Below, piece by piece: positions 1 to 10,850 of a DNA stretch of 64,000 bases. Source of the stretch: Paraburkholderia sabiae (GTDB lineage Bacteria > Pseudomonadota > Gammaproteobacteria > Burkholderiales > Burkholderiaceae); the NCBI RefSeq assembly GCF_030412785.1, contig NZ_CP125295.1, forward strand, positions 3,720,001 to 3,784,000. The letters are read 5' to 3'. The notes under the pieces were generated by a model. That model did no database searches. It was given only the letters and a program-made list of their open reading frames with translations, and was not told where the DNA came from. The translations under genes and the position numbers were made by a program. Numbering within the stretch: position 1 is the stretch's first letter; the number at the start of each line of letters is the position of its first letter.

Positions 1-795
1 CTGGCCGACAATCTTCTCTGCCAGCAGGCGTTGCCCCGAGCGCAGCCACACCTGCTGCTGCAGCACTTCCGTGTGCTCGGCCTGACGCCCGAGCACGCCG
101 TCATACGATTCGGACAGGTTCAGCAGATCGCGCCGGCCGCGCCACGCGATCACACCGCTGATCGACAGACTGACGAGCAGAAACACGCCGACAAGAATGG
201 CCGTGACGTTGCGCGTGTCGCTGGAGCGCTGTTGGCGCAGCGATTCTTCGACGGTCAGAAACTGCCCGAACAGCCGCCGCGTTTCGTCGAATTCGATCTT
301 GCCGCGCCCGCTCTTCACTGCGTCGGTGTAGTCGAGATTGCGCCGGCGCAGATCGATCATCTCCTGCGCGAACTGGTCCCAGCGCTGCTGCACGCCGCGA
401 ATTCGCTTGAGCTGATCGGCCTGCGAGGGGTTATCGGAGACCAGCTCCATCAGCGTATCGACTTCCGTTTCGAAACGCGGCTGGCCAAGCTGATACGGCG
501 CGAGGAACGTCTCGTCGCCCGTGATCAGAAAGCCGCGCAGCGCGGACTCGCGGTCGACGGCCAGGCGCAGCATTTCGTTCGCGTTGCCGATCACGCGCTC
601 CGAGTGCTCGACCCAGCTCATCGTGTTGACGAGATACGCAATCAAGCCGACGAACACTGCCATCGTGACGACACCGAGCGTCAGCGGCAACGCGATATTG
701 CGGCGAATGATGCGGCGAAAACTGATCTGATCGACAGCGGCGACAGCGGTCATTTTTTCTGCGCTGTCGCGTGAATCAAGCGATGGATTCGGCAT
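1..795 (-). CDS. CHASE3-domain sensor histidine kinase, N-terminal part (runs off window)
   Basis: Only the first 265 codons are inside the window; the reading frame is open to base 1. The protein has a short cytoplasmic start, a membrane segment at about residues 35-57, a helical periplasmic stretch with the CHASE3 hallmark (ESALRGFLITGDETFL), and a second membrane segment near residues 190-212. After it comes a linker ending in WLRSGQRLLAEKIVG, a pattern that in Burkholderiaceae leads into hybrid histidine kinases. CHASE3 is an extracellular sensing domain, so this should be a membrane receptor kinase, but the catalytic part is not visible. The start was put at ATG 795; an in-frame ATG at 753 is the alternative, and neither has a clear ribosome binding site. 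Confidence 0.75.
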   Translation of the reverse strand, partial: MPNPSLDSRDSAEKMTAVAAVDQISFRRIIRRNIALPLTLGVVTMAVFVGLIAYLVNTMSWVEHSERVIGNANEMLRLAVDRESALRGFLITGDETFLAPYQLGQPRFETEVDTLMELVSDNPSQADQLKRIRGVQQRWDQFAQEMIDLRRRNLDYTDAVKSGRGKIEFDETRRLFGQFLTVEESLRQQRSSDTRNVTAILVGVFLLVSLSISGVIAWRGRRDLLNLSESYDGVLGRQAEHTEVLQQQVWLRSGQRLLAEKIVGQ

Positions 796-994
796 TTTTG
801 ACTTGAAAAAGCGTTGGCGTCTGTAGTTGTAGCCGGAATGTGCGATTGCACGGCGATGTCCATACGTGGCGCTGCAATTCGTTGTATGGACAAGCGTTGG
901 AAGTATCACACAGCGTCATGGATTCGTGTAAATGGACGCTGAAGTAGCGGGCTGTGAGCAGCGACGAAGACGCGCGGAGAAAAAGCAGCAAACA

Positions 995-1030
995 ACAAAA
1001 AGCCGCACGCCGAAAATGCCTGCGTGCGGC
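995..1030 (-). terminator. Rho-independent terminator of the DUF4148 gene
   Basis: A perfect 9-bp stem (GCCGCACGC at 1002-1010 with GCGTGCGGC at 1022-1030) is followed on the minus strand by a T-run (TTTTTG). It lies 28 bases beyond the stop of the small exported protein gene at 1058. Confidence 0.7.
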
Positions 1031-1057
1031 CGGTCGAACCGAAAATCGAACGATGCT

Positions 1058-1372
1058 TTACTGGCTCGCGCCTTGTCCGACGCCTGCCTTTTTCTGCGCG
1101 TTTTGCAAATCCTGCGGGTAGTTCGGGTCATTCGAGCGACCAGGCTGATAGCCCGCGTCTTCGAGCTTCTTCAACTCGGCGTTCTTCTTCGCACGTGCTT
1201 CCTTGCGGGCCTGCTTTTTCTGCTGCTTGGTCGGCTTTGCGGGCGTCGTGGCGGCGCCCGTTGCGTCCGTACCGCCTGACGTGTCCGAGTTCTGCGCAAA
1301 CGCCGGCGCAGCCGCGCCGATGCCTAGCGAGGCCGCGGCGAGAAGGACGATCAGTTTTCTGGCGATATGCAT
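1058..1372 (-). CDS. Small exported DUF4148-type protein
   Basis: A 104-residue protein. Residues 1-26 form a Sec signal peptide (charged start, Ala/Leu-rich core, cleavage expected after AFA). The mature part has a Lys/Gln/Ala-rich stretch and ends with the DUF4148 pattern: an acidic/leucine turn, AGYQPG, then DPNYPQDLQNAQ. Such proteins are very common in Burkholderia and relatives, are periplasmic, and have no known function. The ATG at 1372 has a good AGGAG site 8 bases upstream. It is divergent from the asparaginase gene, with about 200 bases between them, and has its own terminator. Confidence 0.7.
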   Translation of the reverse strand: MHIARKLIVLLAAASLGIGAAAPAFAQNSDTSGGTDATGAATTPAKPTKQQKKQARKEARAKKNAELKKLEDAGYQPGRSNDPNYPQDLQNAQKKAGVGQGASQ

Positions 1373-1576
1373 TTCCGTTCTCCTGTCGTAGAAGCTTTGC
1401 GATCGATTCCGCTTGCGCGGCCTGAGTCGGATTCAACCCGGCTTTCTGCAAACTGTGCCGGGAAGTCCAATGTACCCGACACGCACGGATCGCGCCTGCC
1501 AGGGTTGTAGAATCCGGCGGACATGTACTGCAATTTCCGCATACAGAATCGAAACACGACTGGAAAGGAGACTCGG

Positions 1577-2635
1577 ATGTCCGTTGCTGCAACCGTTTAT
1601 CGCGGCGATGTCGTCGAGAACACGCATATCGCGCACGTGGCCGTCGTCGATACGGAGGGGCGGCTGCTGTACGCGTGCGGCGAGCCGTCGCGCGTCACGC
1701 TGGTCAGATCGGCGGCCAAGCCGGCGCAGGCGCTCGCCGTCGTCGAGACGGGCGCGCTCGAACGTTTCGGTTTCGACGACGCAGATCTCGCGCTGATGTG
1801 CGCCTCGCATAGCAGCGAAGCGCGGCATATCGAACGCGCGCGCAGCATGCTCGCGAAGTCCCAGTCTACTGAAGGCGATCTGCGTTGCGGCGGTCATCCG
1901 CCCATCTCCGATGCCGTCTACCGCGAGTGGATCAAACGCGATTTCCTGCCGGGCCCTGTGTGCAGCAACTGCTCGGGCAAGCATGCGGGAATGCTGGCGG
2001 GTGCGCGAGCGCTCGGCGTGACGCTCGCCGACTATCATCTGCCGGAGCATCCGTTGCAGCAGCGCGTGAAGCGCGCGGTCGCAGAAGCCTGCGATCTGCC
2101 CGCCGACGACGTGCAATGGGCCGTCGACGGCTGCAATCTGCCGACGCCCGCCTTCCCGCTCGATCGTCTCGCGCGCCTCTACATGAAGCTCGCGCGTGCC
2201 GCCGACGGACACGCTTCCGCCGACGCGCAACGAGACGCTGCGCTCGCGCGCATCTATCGCGCGATGACGGCGCATCCCGAGATGGTCGCGGGCGAAGGGC
2301 GCTTCTGCACGGCGCTGATGAGCGCATACAAAGGCGCGCTGGTGGGCAAGCTCGGCGCAGATGCGAGCTACGCGATCGGCGTGCGCGCGTCGGCGCAGAC
2401 TGCGAAGCTCGGCGCGCGGGGCGCGCTCGGGATTGCGGTGAAGGTGGAAGACGGCAACACGTCGATCCTCTATGCGATCGTTTCGCAACTGCTGACGCAA
2501 CTCGGTATCGGCGGAGAAGCCGAGCATCGCGCGCTCGATGCCTTCCGTCTGCGTGACATGCGCAACACGGTCGGCCTGAAAACCGGCCGCGTCGACGTCG
2601 CCGTGCCGCTCGTCAAGGTGAACGAGGCGCGCTAG
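1577..2635 (+). CDS. Type III (rhizobial-type) L-asparaginase
   Basis: 352 residues, the usual length of the Asparaginase_II family (hydrolysis of L-asparagine to aspartate and ammonia). Visible are the serine-lysine pair RSAAK (Ser45/Lys48), the second serine region CASHSSE, the CSGK metal-site motif (Cys132/Lys135) and a further cysteine in DGCNLPTP. These match the Ser-Lys tandem and zinc-site residues described for the Rhizobium etli inducible asparaginase. The start was set at ATG 1577 because AAGGAG lies at 1565-1570; a longer frame from 1523 would add 18 residues with no ribosome site. No signal peptide, so it should be cytoplasmic. It converges on the next gene, and the two stop codons share the bases CTAG. 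Confidence 0.85.
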   Translation: MSVAATVYRGDVVENTHIAHVAVVDTEGRLLYACGEPSRVTLVRSAAKPAQALAVVETGALERFGFDDADLALMCASHSSEARHIERARSMLAKSQSTEGDLRCGGHPPISDAVYREWIKRDFLPGPVCSNCSGKHAGMLAGARALGVTLADYHLPEHPLQQRVKRAVAEACDLPADDVQWAVDGCNLPTPAFPLDRLARLYMKLARAADGHASADAQRDAALARIYRAMTAHPEMVAGEGRFCTALMSAYKGALVGKLGADASYAIGVRASAQTAKLGARGALGIAVKVEDGNTSILYAIVSQLLTQLGIGGEAEHRALDAFRLRDMRNTVGLKTGRVDVAVPLVKVNEAR

Positions 2636-2871
2636 CTGGACGACTGGCTGTCGCTGTCGGGAGGATCGAACATCGCCTGACACTTCGGCGACAGCTTGTC
2701 GTAGTGTTCTTTCATGCAGGCTTCGATCTTCTCCTTGTTCGGGATATGGATCGCGCAGAACTTGATCGCGTCGTGCTTGCACGCCCTGGTCTGTTCGTCG
2801 CGCGTGGCGGCCGTTCCGACGTTCACCGCCGCCACGCATACGACCAGCAAAAGTAGCGGTTTGAGCTTCAT
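2632..2871 (-). CDS. Small exported cysteine-rich-repeat protein
   Basis: 79 residues beginning with a signal peptide (MKLKPLLLLVVCVAAVNVGTA). The mature part carries spaced cysteines in the order ACKHD...FC...EACMKEH...LSPKC, the pattern of the cysteine-rich repeat family (GLG1-like). Function unknown; a periplasmic, disulphide-bonded protein is likely. The open frame extends upstream to 3060, but the signal peptide starts at ATG 2871. Its stop codon overlaps that of the convergent asparaginase gene by three bases. Confidence 0.65.
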   Translation of the reverse strand: MKLKPLLLLVVCVAAVNVGTAATRDEQTRACKHDAIKFCAIHIPNKEKIEACMKEHYDKLSPKCQAMFDPPDSDSQSSS

Positions 2872-3126
2872 TGCCGTTGGTCCATGTCGAAGTGAATGCG
2901 CGGGGTGTTCCGGGTTCGTTTCGAGTAAAGCAGCCAACTCGTCGGCGATCAAGCAAAAAGCGAACCCATTGCGGCGCAGCGCACCCTTTGCGACATGAGA
3001 CAAGCGCGATAATGCCGGCGTTGGGTGCTGCGCTAAAGGGCGAGGCGGCGCGTGCGCCACATGCTATGCTTGCACAGCCCGCAACGGTACAGCTATCCGC
3101 ATTCGCACGGCCACAACAAATACATC

Positions 3127-3855
3127 ATGGACTACCGGCATCTTCAGAAACGCAAAAGCCTGCATGCGCGGATCGTGCAGGAACTCGGTATCGAAATCGT
3201 CAGCGGCAGGCTGATGCCGGGCGAGCGTCTGCCCGCCGAAGCGACGCTGTGCGAAAAGTATGGTGTAAGCCGTCCCGTGTTGCGCGAAGCGACGCGCGTG
3301 CTGGTGGCAAAAGGGCTGGTGGTGTCGAAGCCGCGCGTGGGCAGTGTCGTGCGGCCGCGGGAAGAGTGGCACATGCTCGATCCCGATGTGCTCTACTGGA
3401 CGCTCAACAGCATTCCCGAAGGCGAGTTCTTTCTGTCGCTGATGACGGTGCGCCGCATCATCGAACCGGCGGCGGCCGCGCTTGCCGCAACGGCGGCAAC
3501 GGATGAAGACCTCGCGCGCATCGGCTCCGCGTACGACCGCATGGAGCACGCGCAAAGCGCCGGCGATCTGCTCGAACCGGACCTGGAATTTCACCGCGCG
3601 ATCATGGCCGCGACGCATAACGACATGCTCGCGTATATCGGCAACATGATGTCGCTGGCGCTATCGGAGTCGATCAAACTGACCAGCCGCCATCCCGACA
3701 CGCACGCGCTGTCGCTGCCGCGCCATAAGGCCATTCTCACCGCGATCCTGAATCGCGATGCGCTAGCGGCGCGTCAGGCAAGCCTCGTGCAGCTCGAACA
3801 CGCGCGAGCCGACGCCGATACGATTCTCGGCATCGGCTCGCACAGTCTGACCTGA
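3127..3855 (+). CDS. FadR-type GntR regulator, probable L-arabinose/L-arabonate pathway regulator
   Basis: 242 residues. Residues about 5-75 form the GntR winged helix (LMPGERLPAEATLCEKYGVS, then RPVLREATRVL), and the rest is the all-helical FCD effector domain, with a likely metal-site Asp/His pattern (EPDLEFHRAIM). The start was placed at ATG 3127; the frame is open further upstream but that part is not family-like. It converges on the L-arabonate dehydratase gene with only 27 bases between. A perfect dyad fitting the FadR-subfamily consensus TNGTNNNACNA lies upstream of that dehydratase (5650-5666), so it very likely represses the arabinose genes, with a sugar acid as possible effector. 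The link is inference from position and site. Confidence 0.8.
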   Translation: MDYRHLQKRKSLHARIVQELGIEIVSGRLMPGERLPAEATLCEKYGVSRPVLREATRVLVAKGLVVSKPRVGSVVRPREEWHMLDPDVLYWTLNSIPEGEFFLSLMTVRRIIEPAAAALAATAATDEDLARIGSAYDRMEHAQSAGDLLEPDLEFHRAIMAATHNDMLAYIGNMMSLALSESIKLTSRHPDTHALSLPRHKAILTAILNRDALAARQASLVQLEHARADADTILGIGSHSLT

Positions 3856-3882
3856 TCGGCCGCGTCTAAAACGGCCTCGCGT

Positions 3883-5625
3883 TCAGTGCGAATGCGGCGG
3901 CACTTCCGCGCCGCGGCAACCCACCAGAAAGTCGAAGTCGCAGCCCTGATCGGCCTGCATCACATGGTCGATGTAGAGGTTGCGATAGCCGCTCGCGTCG
4001 GCGGGATTGCGCTGCTGCGCTTCCTTCCATTCGGCGAGACGCGCTGTCATTTCCTTCTCGTCGATATCGACGTGCAGGCGGCCTGAGTCGCAATCCAGCT
4101 CGATCCAGTCGCCGTTGCGCACGACAGCGAGCGGTCCGCCTGCGCGCGCTTCGGGCGCCACGTGCAGCACCACCGTGCCGTAAGCCGTGCCGCTCATGCG
4201 CGCGTCCGACACGCGCACCATGTCCGTCACGCCTTGCGCGAGCAGCTTCGGCGGCAACCCCATGTTGCCGACTTCGGCCATGCCGGGATAACCCTTCGGG
4301 CCGCAGTTCTTCATCACGAGCACGGAATCGGCCGTGACGTCGAGTTCGGGATCCGCGATGCGCTTCTTGTAGTCGTCGAAGTTCTCGAACACGACGGCGC
4401 GGCCGCGATGCTTCAACAGCGCAGGCGTCGCCGCCGACGGCTTGAGCACCGCGCCGTTCGGCGCGAGATTACCGCGCAGCACGCACAGGCCGCCGTCTTC
4501 GCGCAGCGGTTTATCCAGCGGACGGATCACTTCGTCGTTGTAGAGTGGCGCGTCGATGCAGTTCTCCCACAGCGACTTGCCGTTTGCCGTCAGCGCATCG
4601 GGATGCGGCAGCAGCCCCGCTTCGCCGAGCCGGCGCAGCACGGCGGGCAGACCGCCCGCGTAATAGAACTCTTCCATCAGGAAGCGGCCCGACGGCTGCA
4701 GATCGACGATGGTCGGCGTGCCGCGCCCGATGCGCGTCCAGTCGTCGAGTTCGAGGTTCACGCCGATGCGCCCCGCAATCGCCTTCAAATGAATCGCCGC
4801 ATTCGTCGAACCGCCGATCGCCGCATTCGCGCGGATCGCGTTTTCGAACGCTTCGCGCGTGAGCAGTTTCGAGAGCCGCACGTCTTGCAGCGCCATTTCG
4901 ACGATACGCATACCCGACAGATGCGCGAGCACGTAGCGGCGCGAATCGACGGCGGGAATCGCCGCGTTGTGCGGCAGCGTGACGCCGAGCGCTTCCGCCA
5001 TGCAGGCCATCGTTGACGCCGTGCCCATCGTGTTGCATGTACCCGCCGAACGCGACATGCCTGCTTCCGCCGACATGAACTCGTGAATCGAAATCTTGCC
5101 CGCCTTCACCTGTTCGCTCAGCTGCCACACGACGGTGCCCGAGCCGATGTCGCGCCCTTCGTGCTTGCCGTTGAGCATCGGTCCGCCGCTCACGACGATC
5201 GCGGGCACGTCGCAACTGGCCGCGCCCATCAGCAGTGCGGGCGTGGTCTTGTCGCAGCCGGCGAGCAGCACGACGGCATCGATCGGATTGCCGCGAATCG
5301 ATTCCTCGACGTCCATGCTCGCGAGGTTGCGCGTGAACATGGCCGTGGGTCGCAGATTCGATTCGCCGTTCGAGAACACGGGGAATTCGACGGGAAAGCC
5401 GCCCGCTTCGAACACGCCGCGCTTCACATGCTCGGCGAGCTTGCGGAAGTGCGCGTTGCACGGCGTCAGTTCGGACCACGTGTTGCAGATGCCGATGATC
5501 GGCTTGCCGGCGAATTCGTGATCGGGGATGCCCTGATTCTTCATCCAGCTGCGGTACATGAAGCCGTTCTTGTCGGCGGTGCCGAACCAGGCGGCGGAGC
5601 GCAGCTTGCGGGGTTGGTCGCTCAT
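3883..5625 (-). CDS. L-arabonate dehydratase (IlvD/Edd family)
   Basis: 580 residues, the size typical of sugar-acid dehydratases of the IlvD/Edd family. These Fe-S, Mg-dependent enzymes remove water from aldonates; here L-arabonate would become 2-keto-3-deoxy-L-arabonate. Motifs include GICNTWSELTPCN, the cluster cysteines in AGCDKTTPA and GTCNTMGTAST, and KNCGPKGYPGM and SDARMSGTAYG toward the end. The start ATG at 5625 begins MSDQPRKLRSAAWFG, matching known arabonate dehydratases; a longer frame to 5682 lacks support. The substrate is inferred from the divergent L-arabinose dehydrogenase and AraFGH genes. Cytoplasmic. Confidence 0.87.
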   Translation of the reverse strand: MSDQPRKLRSAAWFGTADKNGFMYRSWMKNQGIPDHEFAGKPIIGICNTWSELTPCNAHFRKLAEHVKRGVFEAGGFPVEFPVFSNGESNLRPTAMFTRNLASMDVEESIRGNPIDAVVLLAGCDKTTPALLMGAASCDVPAIVVSGGPMLNGKHEGRDIGSGTVVWQLSEQVKAGKISIHEFMSAEAGMSRSAGTCNTMGTASTMACMAEALGVTLPHNAAIPAVDSRRYVLAHLSGMRIVEMALQDVRLSKLLTREAFENAIRANAAIGGSTNAAIHLKAIAGRIGVNLELDDWTRIGRGTPTIVDLQPSGRFLMEEFYYAGGLPAVLRRLGEAGLLPHPDALTANGKSLWENCIDAPLYNDEVIRPLDKPLREDGGLCVLRGNLAPNGAVLKPSAATPALLKHRGRAVVFENFDDYKKRIADPELDVTADSVLVMKNCGPKGYPGMAEVGNMGLPPKLLAQGVTDMVRVSDARMSGTAYGTVVLHVAPEARAGGPLAVVRNGDWIELDCDSGRLHVDIDEKEMTARLAEWKEAQQRNPADASGYRNLYIDHVMQADQGCDFDFLVGCRGAEVPPHSH

Positions 5626-5649
5626 GATGTCTCGTTCAGTTTTGTTCAA

Positions 5650-5666
5650 ATATAGTAAGACTATAT
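5650..5666. promoter_or_regulatory. FadR-type operator (perfect dyad)
   Basis: ATATAGT-AAG-ACTATAT: perfect 7-bp arms around a 3-bp centre. The core TAGTAAGACTA fits the FadR-subfamily consensus TNGTNNNACNA at every fixed base. It sits 25 bases upstream of the L-arabonate dehydratase start, where a bound repressor would block transcription. The convergent FadR-type regulator at 3127 is the obvious candidate to bind it. Confidence 0.72.
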
Positions 5667-7035
<1,369 letters not shown>

Positions 7036-7125
7036 AGCCTGAGAGACACCCGGACCTGGTCGCCCATTCAGACCATTAACGCTGATTCGAACAACCACAA
7101 GCAACGACTGTTCAAGGAGACAAGC

Positions 7126-8130
7126 ATGACCCGCAAGCTTCGACGCCTTACTTTGTCCGCGATGGCCGCAGCACTGCTGGCTACCCCGTTCGCCATGCAG
7201 ATGACCGCGCACGCAGACACGCCGCTGAAAATCGGCGTGCTCGTGAAGATGCCCGAACAGGCATGGTTCATCAACGAGCAGAAGGCGGCGACGGCTCTGG
7301 GCCAGAAGGAAGGCTTCTCGGTGGTGAACATCGGCGCGCCCGACGGCGAGAAGGTGCTGGCCGCGATCGACAACCTCGGCGCACAAGGCGCGCAAGGCTT
7401 CGTGATCTGCCCGCCGGACGTGCGTCTCGGACCGGCTATTCAGGCTCGCGCGAAGCGCTACAACATGAAGTTCGTCACTGTGGATGACCAGCTGGTCGAC
7501 TCGACGGGCAAGCCGCTGTCGGGCGTGCCGCACCTGGGCATGTCGGCGTTCAAGATCGGCAATCAGGTCGGTCAGGCAATCTCCGATGAAATGAAGAAGC
7601 GCGGCTGGAAGCCGGAAGAAGTCGGCGCGATCCGCATCACCGACTACGAACTGCCGACGGCCAAGCTGCGCACCGACGGCGCGACGGAAACGCTGCTCGC
7701 GAACGGCTTCAAGAAGGACAACATTTTCGACGCGCCGCAAAAGACCACCGACGACGAAGGCGGCTTCAACGCAGCGTCGCCCGTGCTGTCGAAGCACCCG
7801 AACATCAAGAAGTGGGTGATCTTCGCGCTGAACGAAGAAACCGTGCTGGGCGGCGTGCGCGCTACCGAGCAGCTGCATATCCCCGGTTCGGACGTGATCG
7901 GCGTCGGCATCAACGGCGCAGGCGAAGCGTTCGCCGAGTTCCAGAAGAAGGAACCGACGGGCTTCTACGGCACGATCGCCGTCAGCTCGACGAACCACGG
8001 CAAGCAGAGCACGCAGAACCTCGTCGACTGGATCAAGCAAGGCAAGCAGCCGCCCGCCGATACGCAGACGACGGGCAAGCTGATGACGCGCGAAAACTGG
8101 AAGGACGTGCGTACGGAACTCGGAATCTGA
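7126..8130 (+). CDS. araF: L-arabinose ABC transporter, periplasmic binding protein
   Basis: 334 residues with a signal peptide cleaved near residue 30 (AHA). The mature protein has the periplasmic-binding-protein type I fold with segments very close to E. coli Ara[56 protein letters not shown] and [11 protein letters not shown]. It should capture L-arabinose in the periplasm and hand it to AraGH. A strong AAGGAGA site lies just before ATG 7126. It lies 90 bases after the dehydrogenase gene and 13 bases before araG. Confidence 0.92.
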   Translation: MTRKLRRLTLSAMAAALLATPFAMQMTAHADTPLKIGVLVKMPEQAWFINEQKAATALGQKEGFSVVNIGAPDGEKVLAAIDNLGAQGAQGFVICPPDVRLGPAIQARAKRYNMKFVTVDDQLVDSTGKPLSGVPHLGMSAFKIGNQVGQAISDEMKKRGWKPEEVGAIRITDYELPTAKLRTDGATETLLANGFKKDNIFDAPQKTTDDEGGFNAASPVLSKHPNIKKWVIFALNEETVLGGVRATEQLHIPGSDVIGVGINGAGEAFAEFQKKEPTGFYGTIAVSSTNHGKQSTQNLVDWIKQGKQPPADTQTTGKLMTRENWKDVRTELGI

Positions 8131-8143
8131 CGCGGTAGAACGG

Positions 8144-9706
8144 ATGCAAAACACGATGAACGCGAATGACGCCACGACGGCAGCCTACGTGGCGCCTCCT
8201 GAACAGCCGTTGACGGCGGCCGCCACGCATCTCGAACTCGACGGCATCACCGTCGCGTTCCCGGGCGTGGTGGCGCTCGATAACGTGTCGTTCGAAGTGC
8301 GCGGCGGTGAAGTGCACGGCCTGATGGGCGAGAACGGCGCAGGCAAATCGACGCTGCTGAAGGTGCTGTCGGGCGTGAACCAGACGCAGTCGGGCGCGTT
8401 GCGTCTCGCCGGCGTCGAACACAAGTTCACGACGACGAAGGCCGCGATCGAAGCGGGCATCGCGATCATCTATCAGGAACTGCATCTCGTGCCCGAGCTG
8501 ACGGTCGCGGAAAACCTGATGCTCGGGCAGTTGCCGAACCGTTTCGGCGTGCTCGACGAGAAGGCGCTCGTCAAGCGGGCGATGACGGAACTCGAGCGCC
8601 TCGGCGAATCGATCGATCCGAACGCGCAGGTGAAGAGCCTGTCGATCGGTCAGCGGCAGATGATCGAAATCGGCAAGGCGCTGATGCGCGACGCGCGCGT
8701 CATTGCGTTCGACGAACCGACCAGTTCGTTGTCCGCGCGCGAAACGGAACGGCTCTTCAAGATCATCAATGCATTGCGCGCTCAAGGGCACGCAGTGATT
8801 TACGTCACGCACCGGATGGACGAGGTGTACGAACTGTGCGACCGCGTCACCGTGTTCCGCGACGGCCGCCGGATCGAAACGTTCGACTCCGTTGCGGACC
8901 TCGATCGCGACCGGCTGATCAGCTGCATGGTCGGCCGCTCGATTCGCGATGTGTATGGGTATCGTCCGCGCGAAGCGGGCGAGGTACAGCTTGAAGCGAA
9001 GCAGTTGATGGGGCCGGGGCTCTCCGCTCCGGTCTCCTTCACTGCGCGCAAGGGCGAAATTGTCGGCTTCTTCGGACTCGTGGGCGCGGGGCGTTCCGAG
9101 CTGATGAAGCTGCTGTATGGCGCGACGCAGCCGACTCAAGGTCACGTCGAACTGAACGGCAAGCCCGTATCGTTCTCGACGCCGCGCGACGCCGTGCGCG
9201 CGGGCATCGCGCTGTGCCCGGAAGACCGCAAGCAGGAAGGCATCGTCGCGATTGCGTCGGTGGCCGACAACCTGAACATCAGCGCGCGCCGGCACTTCAG
9301 TCCGTTGAGTTTTCTGCTGAACGGCAAGCGCGAACGCGACCTCACGCGCGAATACATCGACAAGCTGTCGATCAAGACGCGCAACACCGAAACGGTGATC
9401 GGCACGTTGTCGGGCGGCAATCAGCAGAAGGTGATTCTGTCGCGCTGGCTGGCCGAGCGCATCGACGTGTTTCTGCTCGACGAGCCGACGCGCGGCATCG
9501 ATGTCGGCGCGCGTGCGGAAATCTATGACCTGCTGTACGACCTCGCGGAAGCGGGACGGACGGTGATCGTCGTATCGAGCGATCTGGCGGAAGTGATCGG
9601 CGTCGCGGATCGCGTGCTGGTGATGAAGGAAGGACGCATCGTCGGCGATCTGCCCAAGGCGCAGGCCACGCCCGATCAACTGATCAAACTCGCTTTGCCG
9701 CAATGA
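8144..9706 (+). CDS. araG: L-arabinose ABC transporter, ATP-binding protein
   Basis: 520 residues with two ABC domains in tandem, as in sugar importers of the CUT2 class. The first domain has Walker [10 protein letters not shown] (residues 62-70), signature [11 protein letters not shown] and Walker [11 protein letters not shown]. The second has the degenerate P-loop [10 protein letters not shown] typical of the family, signature [11 protein letters not shown] and Walker [14 protein letters not shown]. It powers the AraH channel at the inner face of the membrane. The extended N-terminus of about 30 residues before the first domain is low-complexity. Adjacent to araF and araH in the same direction. 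Confidence 0.92.
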   Translation: MQNTMNANDATTAAYVAPPEQPLTAAATHLELDGITVAFPGVVALDNVSFEVRGGEVHGLMGENGAGKSTLLKVLSGVNQTQSGALRLAGVEHKFTTTKAAIEAGIAIIYQELHLVPELTVAENLMLGQLPNRFGVLDEKALVKRAMTELERLGESIDPNAQVKSLSIGQRQMIEIGKALMRDARVIAFDEPTSSLSARETERLFKIINALRAQGHAVIYVTHRMDEVYELCDRVTVFRDGRRIETFDSVADLDRDRLISCMVGRSIRDVYGYRPREAGEVQLEAKQLMGPGLSAPVSFTARKGEIVGFFGLVGAGRSELMKLLYGATQPTQGHVELNGKPVSFSTPRDAVRAGIALCPEDRKQEGIVAIASVADNLNISARRHFSPLSFLLNGKRERDLTREYIDKLSIKTRNTETVIGTLSGGNQQKVILSRWLAERIDVFLLDEPTRGIDVGARAEIYDLLYDLAEAGRTVIVVSSDLAEVIGVADRVLVMKEGRIVGDLPKAQATPDQLIKLALPQ

Positions 9707-9783
9707 AGCGCGCGTTCTGGCGCGCGCAATGAAGCCACGGCGGATGCAACAACGCACCACGTAGACCACGGAACTGGAAGACC

Positions 9784-10800
9784 ATGCAAACACCGAGCAC
9801 ACGTCCGGCGACCGAGCCGGCAGCCAAACACGCCGCATCGCCCGGCGCGGCCGCGCACGCGGCACGCACTTGGGATCTGATCAACAAGTCGGGCATCGTG
9901 ATGGTGTTCGTCATTCTGTTCGCGGTGCTGTCGTTCGCGGTGCCCGACTTTCTGACGAGCCGCAACATGCAGGGCCTGCTGCTCTCCGTCACCCTGATCG
10001 GCTCGATCTCCGTGACGATGATGTTCGTGCTCGCGCTCGGCGAAGTGGATTTGTCGGTGGCGTCGATCGTCGCGTTTTCGGGCGTCGTTGCGTCGACGCT
10101 GATTACGGCCACGCATAGCGTGATGCTCGGCGTCGCGGCGGGCGTGCTCGCGGGCGGCGCGGTCGGGCTGGTGAACGGCGTGCTGATCGCGCGCTACAAG
10201 ATCAACTCGCTGATCGTCACGCTCGCGATGATGGAAGTGGTGCGCGGCCTCGCGTTCATCACGTCGAACGGCGATGCGGTGATGATTTCGGAAGAGAGCT
10301 TCTTCGATCTCGGCGGCGGCTCGTTCCTCGGCATTTCGTATCCGATCTGGAGCAACATCGTCGGTTTCGTGCTGTTCGGCTTTCTGCTGCGGAAGACGAT
10401 TTTTGGCAAGAACGTGCTTGCGGTTGGCGGTAATAGTGAGGCTGCGTTGCTCGCTGGTTTGCCCGTTACGCGCATCAAGATCACGGTGTTCGTGCTGCAA
10501 GGCCTCGTGACGGGTTTTGCTGGCGTGATGCTGGCGTCGCGGATGAGTCTCGGCGATCCGAAGACTTCAGTGGGTCTCGAACTCGGCGTGATTTCGGCGT
10601 GCGTGCTGGGCGGCGTCTCGCTGACGGGCGGTGTTGCGACGATTTCAGGTGTGCTGGTCGGCGTGCTCATCATGGGTTCCGTGCAGGACGCGATGAGCCT
10701 GCTCAATGTGCCGACGTTTTATCAGTATCTGATTCGCGGTGGCATCCTGTTGCTGGCTGTGCTGTTCGATCAGTTCCGGCGGAGTAAGCGGAAGGTTTGA
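9784..10800 (+). CDS. araH: L-arabinose ABC transporter, permease
   Basis: 338 residues with an Ala-rich cytoplasmic start and then 8-10 membrane helices. The family motif LALGEVDLSVASIVAFSG lies near the first third, and VGGNSEAALLAGLPV-type cytoplasmic loop sequence follows; both are characteristic of CUT2 permeases (RbsC/AraH). It forms the membrane channel for AraFG. Third codon positions become noticeably T-richer in the last 400 bases than earlier in the gene. The gene is the last of the arabinose transcript and is followed by a hairpin at 10812-10850. Confidence 0.9.
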   Translation: MQTPSTRPATEPAAKHAASPGAAAHAARTWDLINKSGIVMVFVILFAVLSFAVPDFLTSRNMQGLLLSVTLIGSISVTMMFVLALGEVDLSVASIVAFSGVVASTLITATHSVMLGVAAGVLAGGAVGLVNGVLIARYKINSLIVTLAMMEVVRGLAFITSNGDAVMISEESFFDLGGGSFLGISYPIWSNIVGFVLFGFLLRKTIFGKNVLAVGGNSEAALLAGLPVTRIKITVFVLQGLVTGFAGVMLASRMSLGDPKTSVGLELGVISACVLGGVSLTGGVATISGVLVGVLIMGSVQDAMSLLNVPTFYQYLIRGGILLLAVLFDQFRRSKRKV

Positions 10801-10811
10801 GGTTTCGTTCT

Positions 10812-10850
10812 GTTGCGCTGACCGCGTTGGGACTGACCGGTCAGCGCAAC
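10812..10850. terminator. Hairpin between convergent araH and dppA
   Basis: A perfect 13-bp stem (GTTGCGCTGACCG at 10812-10824 with CGGTCAGCGCAAC at 10838-10850) encloses a 13-base loop. It lies 12 bases after the araH stop and overlaps the last codons of the convergent dppA gene. Neither side has a strong U-tract, so it may be a weak bidirectional terminator or an mRNA 3' end protector. Confidence 0.5.

Noticed and set aside
31..774. Open frame of 247 codons on the + strand at the window start
   Set aside because: It is antisense to the CHASE3 kinase, which shows clear membrane segments and domain motifs; the + strand product is His/Arg-rich and family-less, as usual for shadow frames in GC-rich DNA.
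8033..9865. 610-codon frame on the minus strand
   Set aside because: Complementary to araG, whose two ABC domains are complete; the minus product is Arg/His-rich with no motif.
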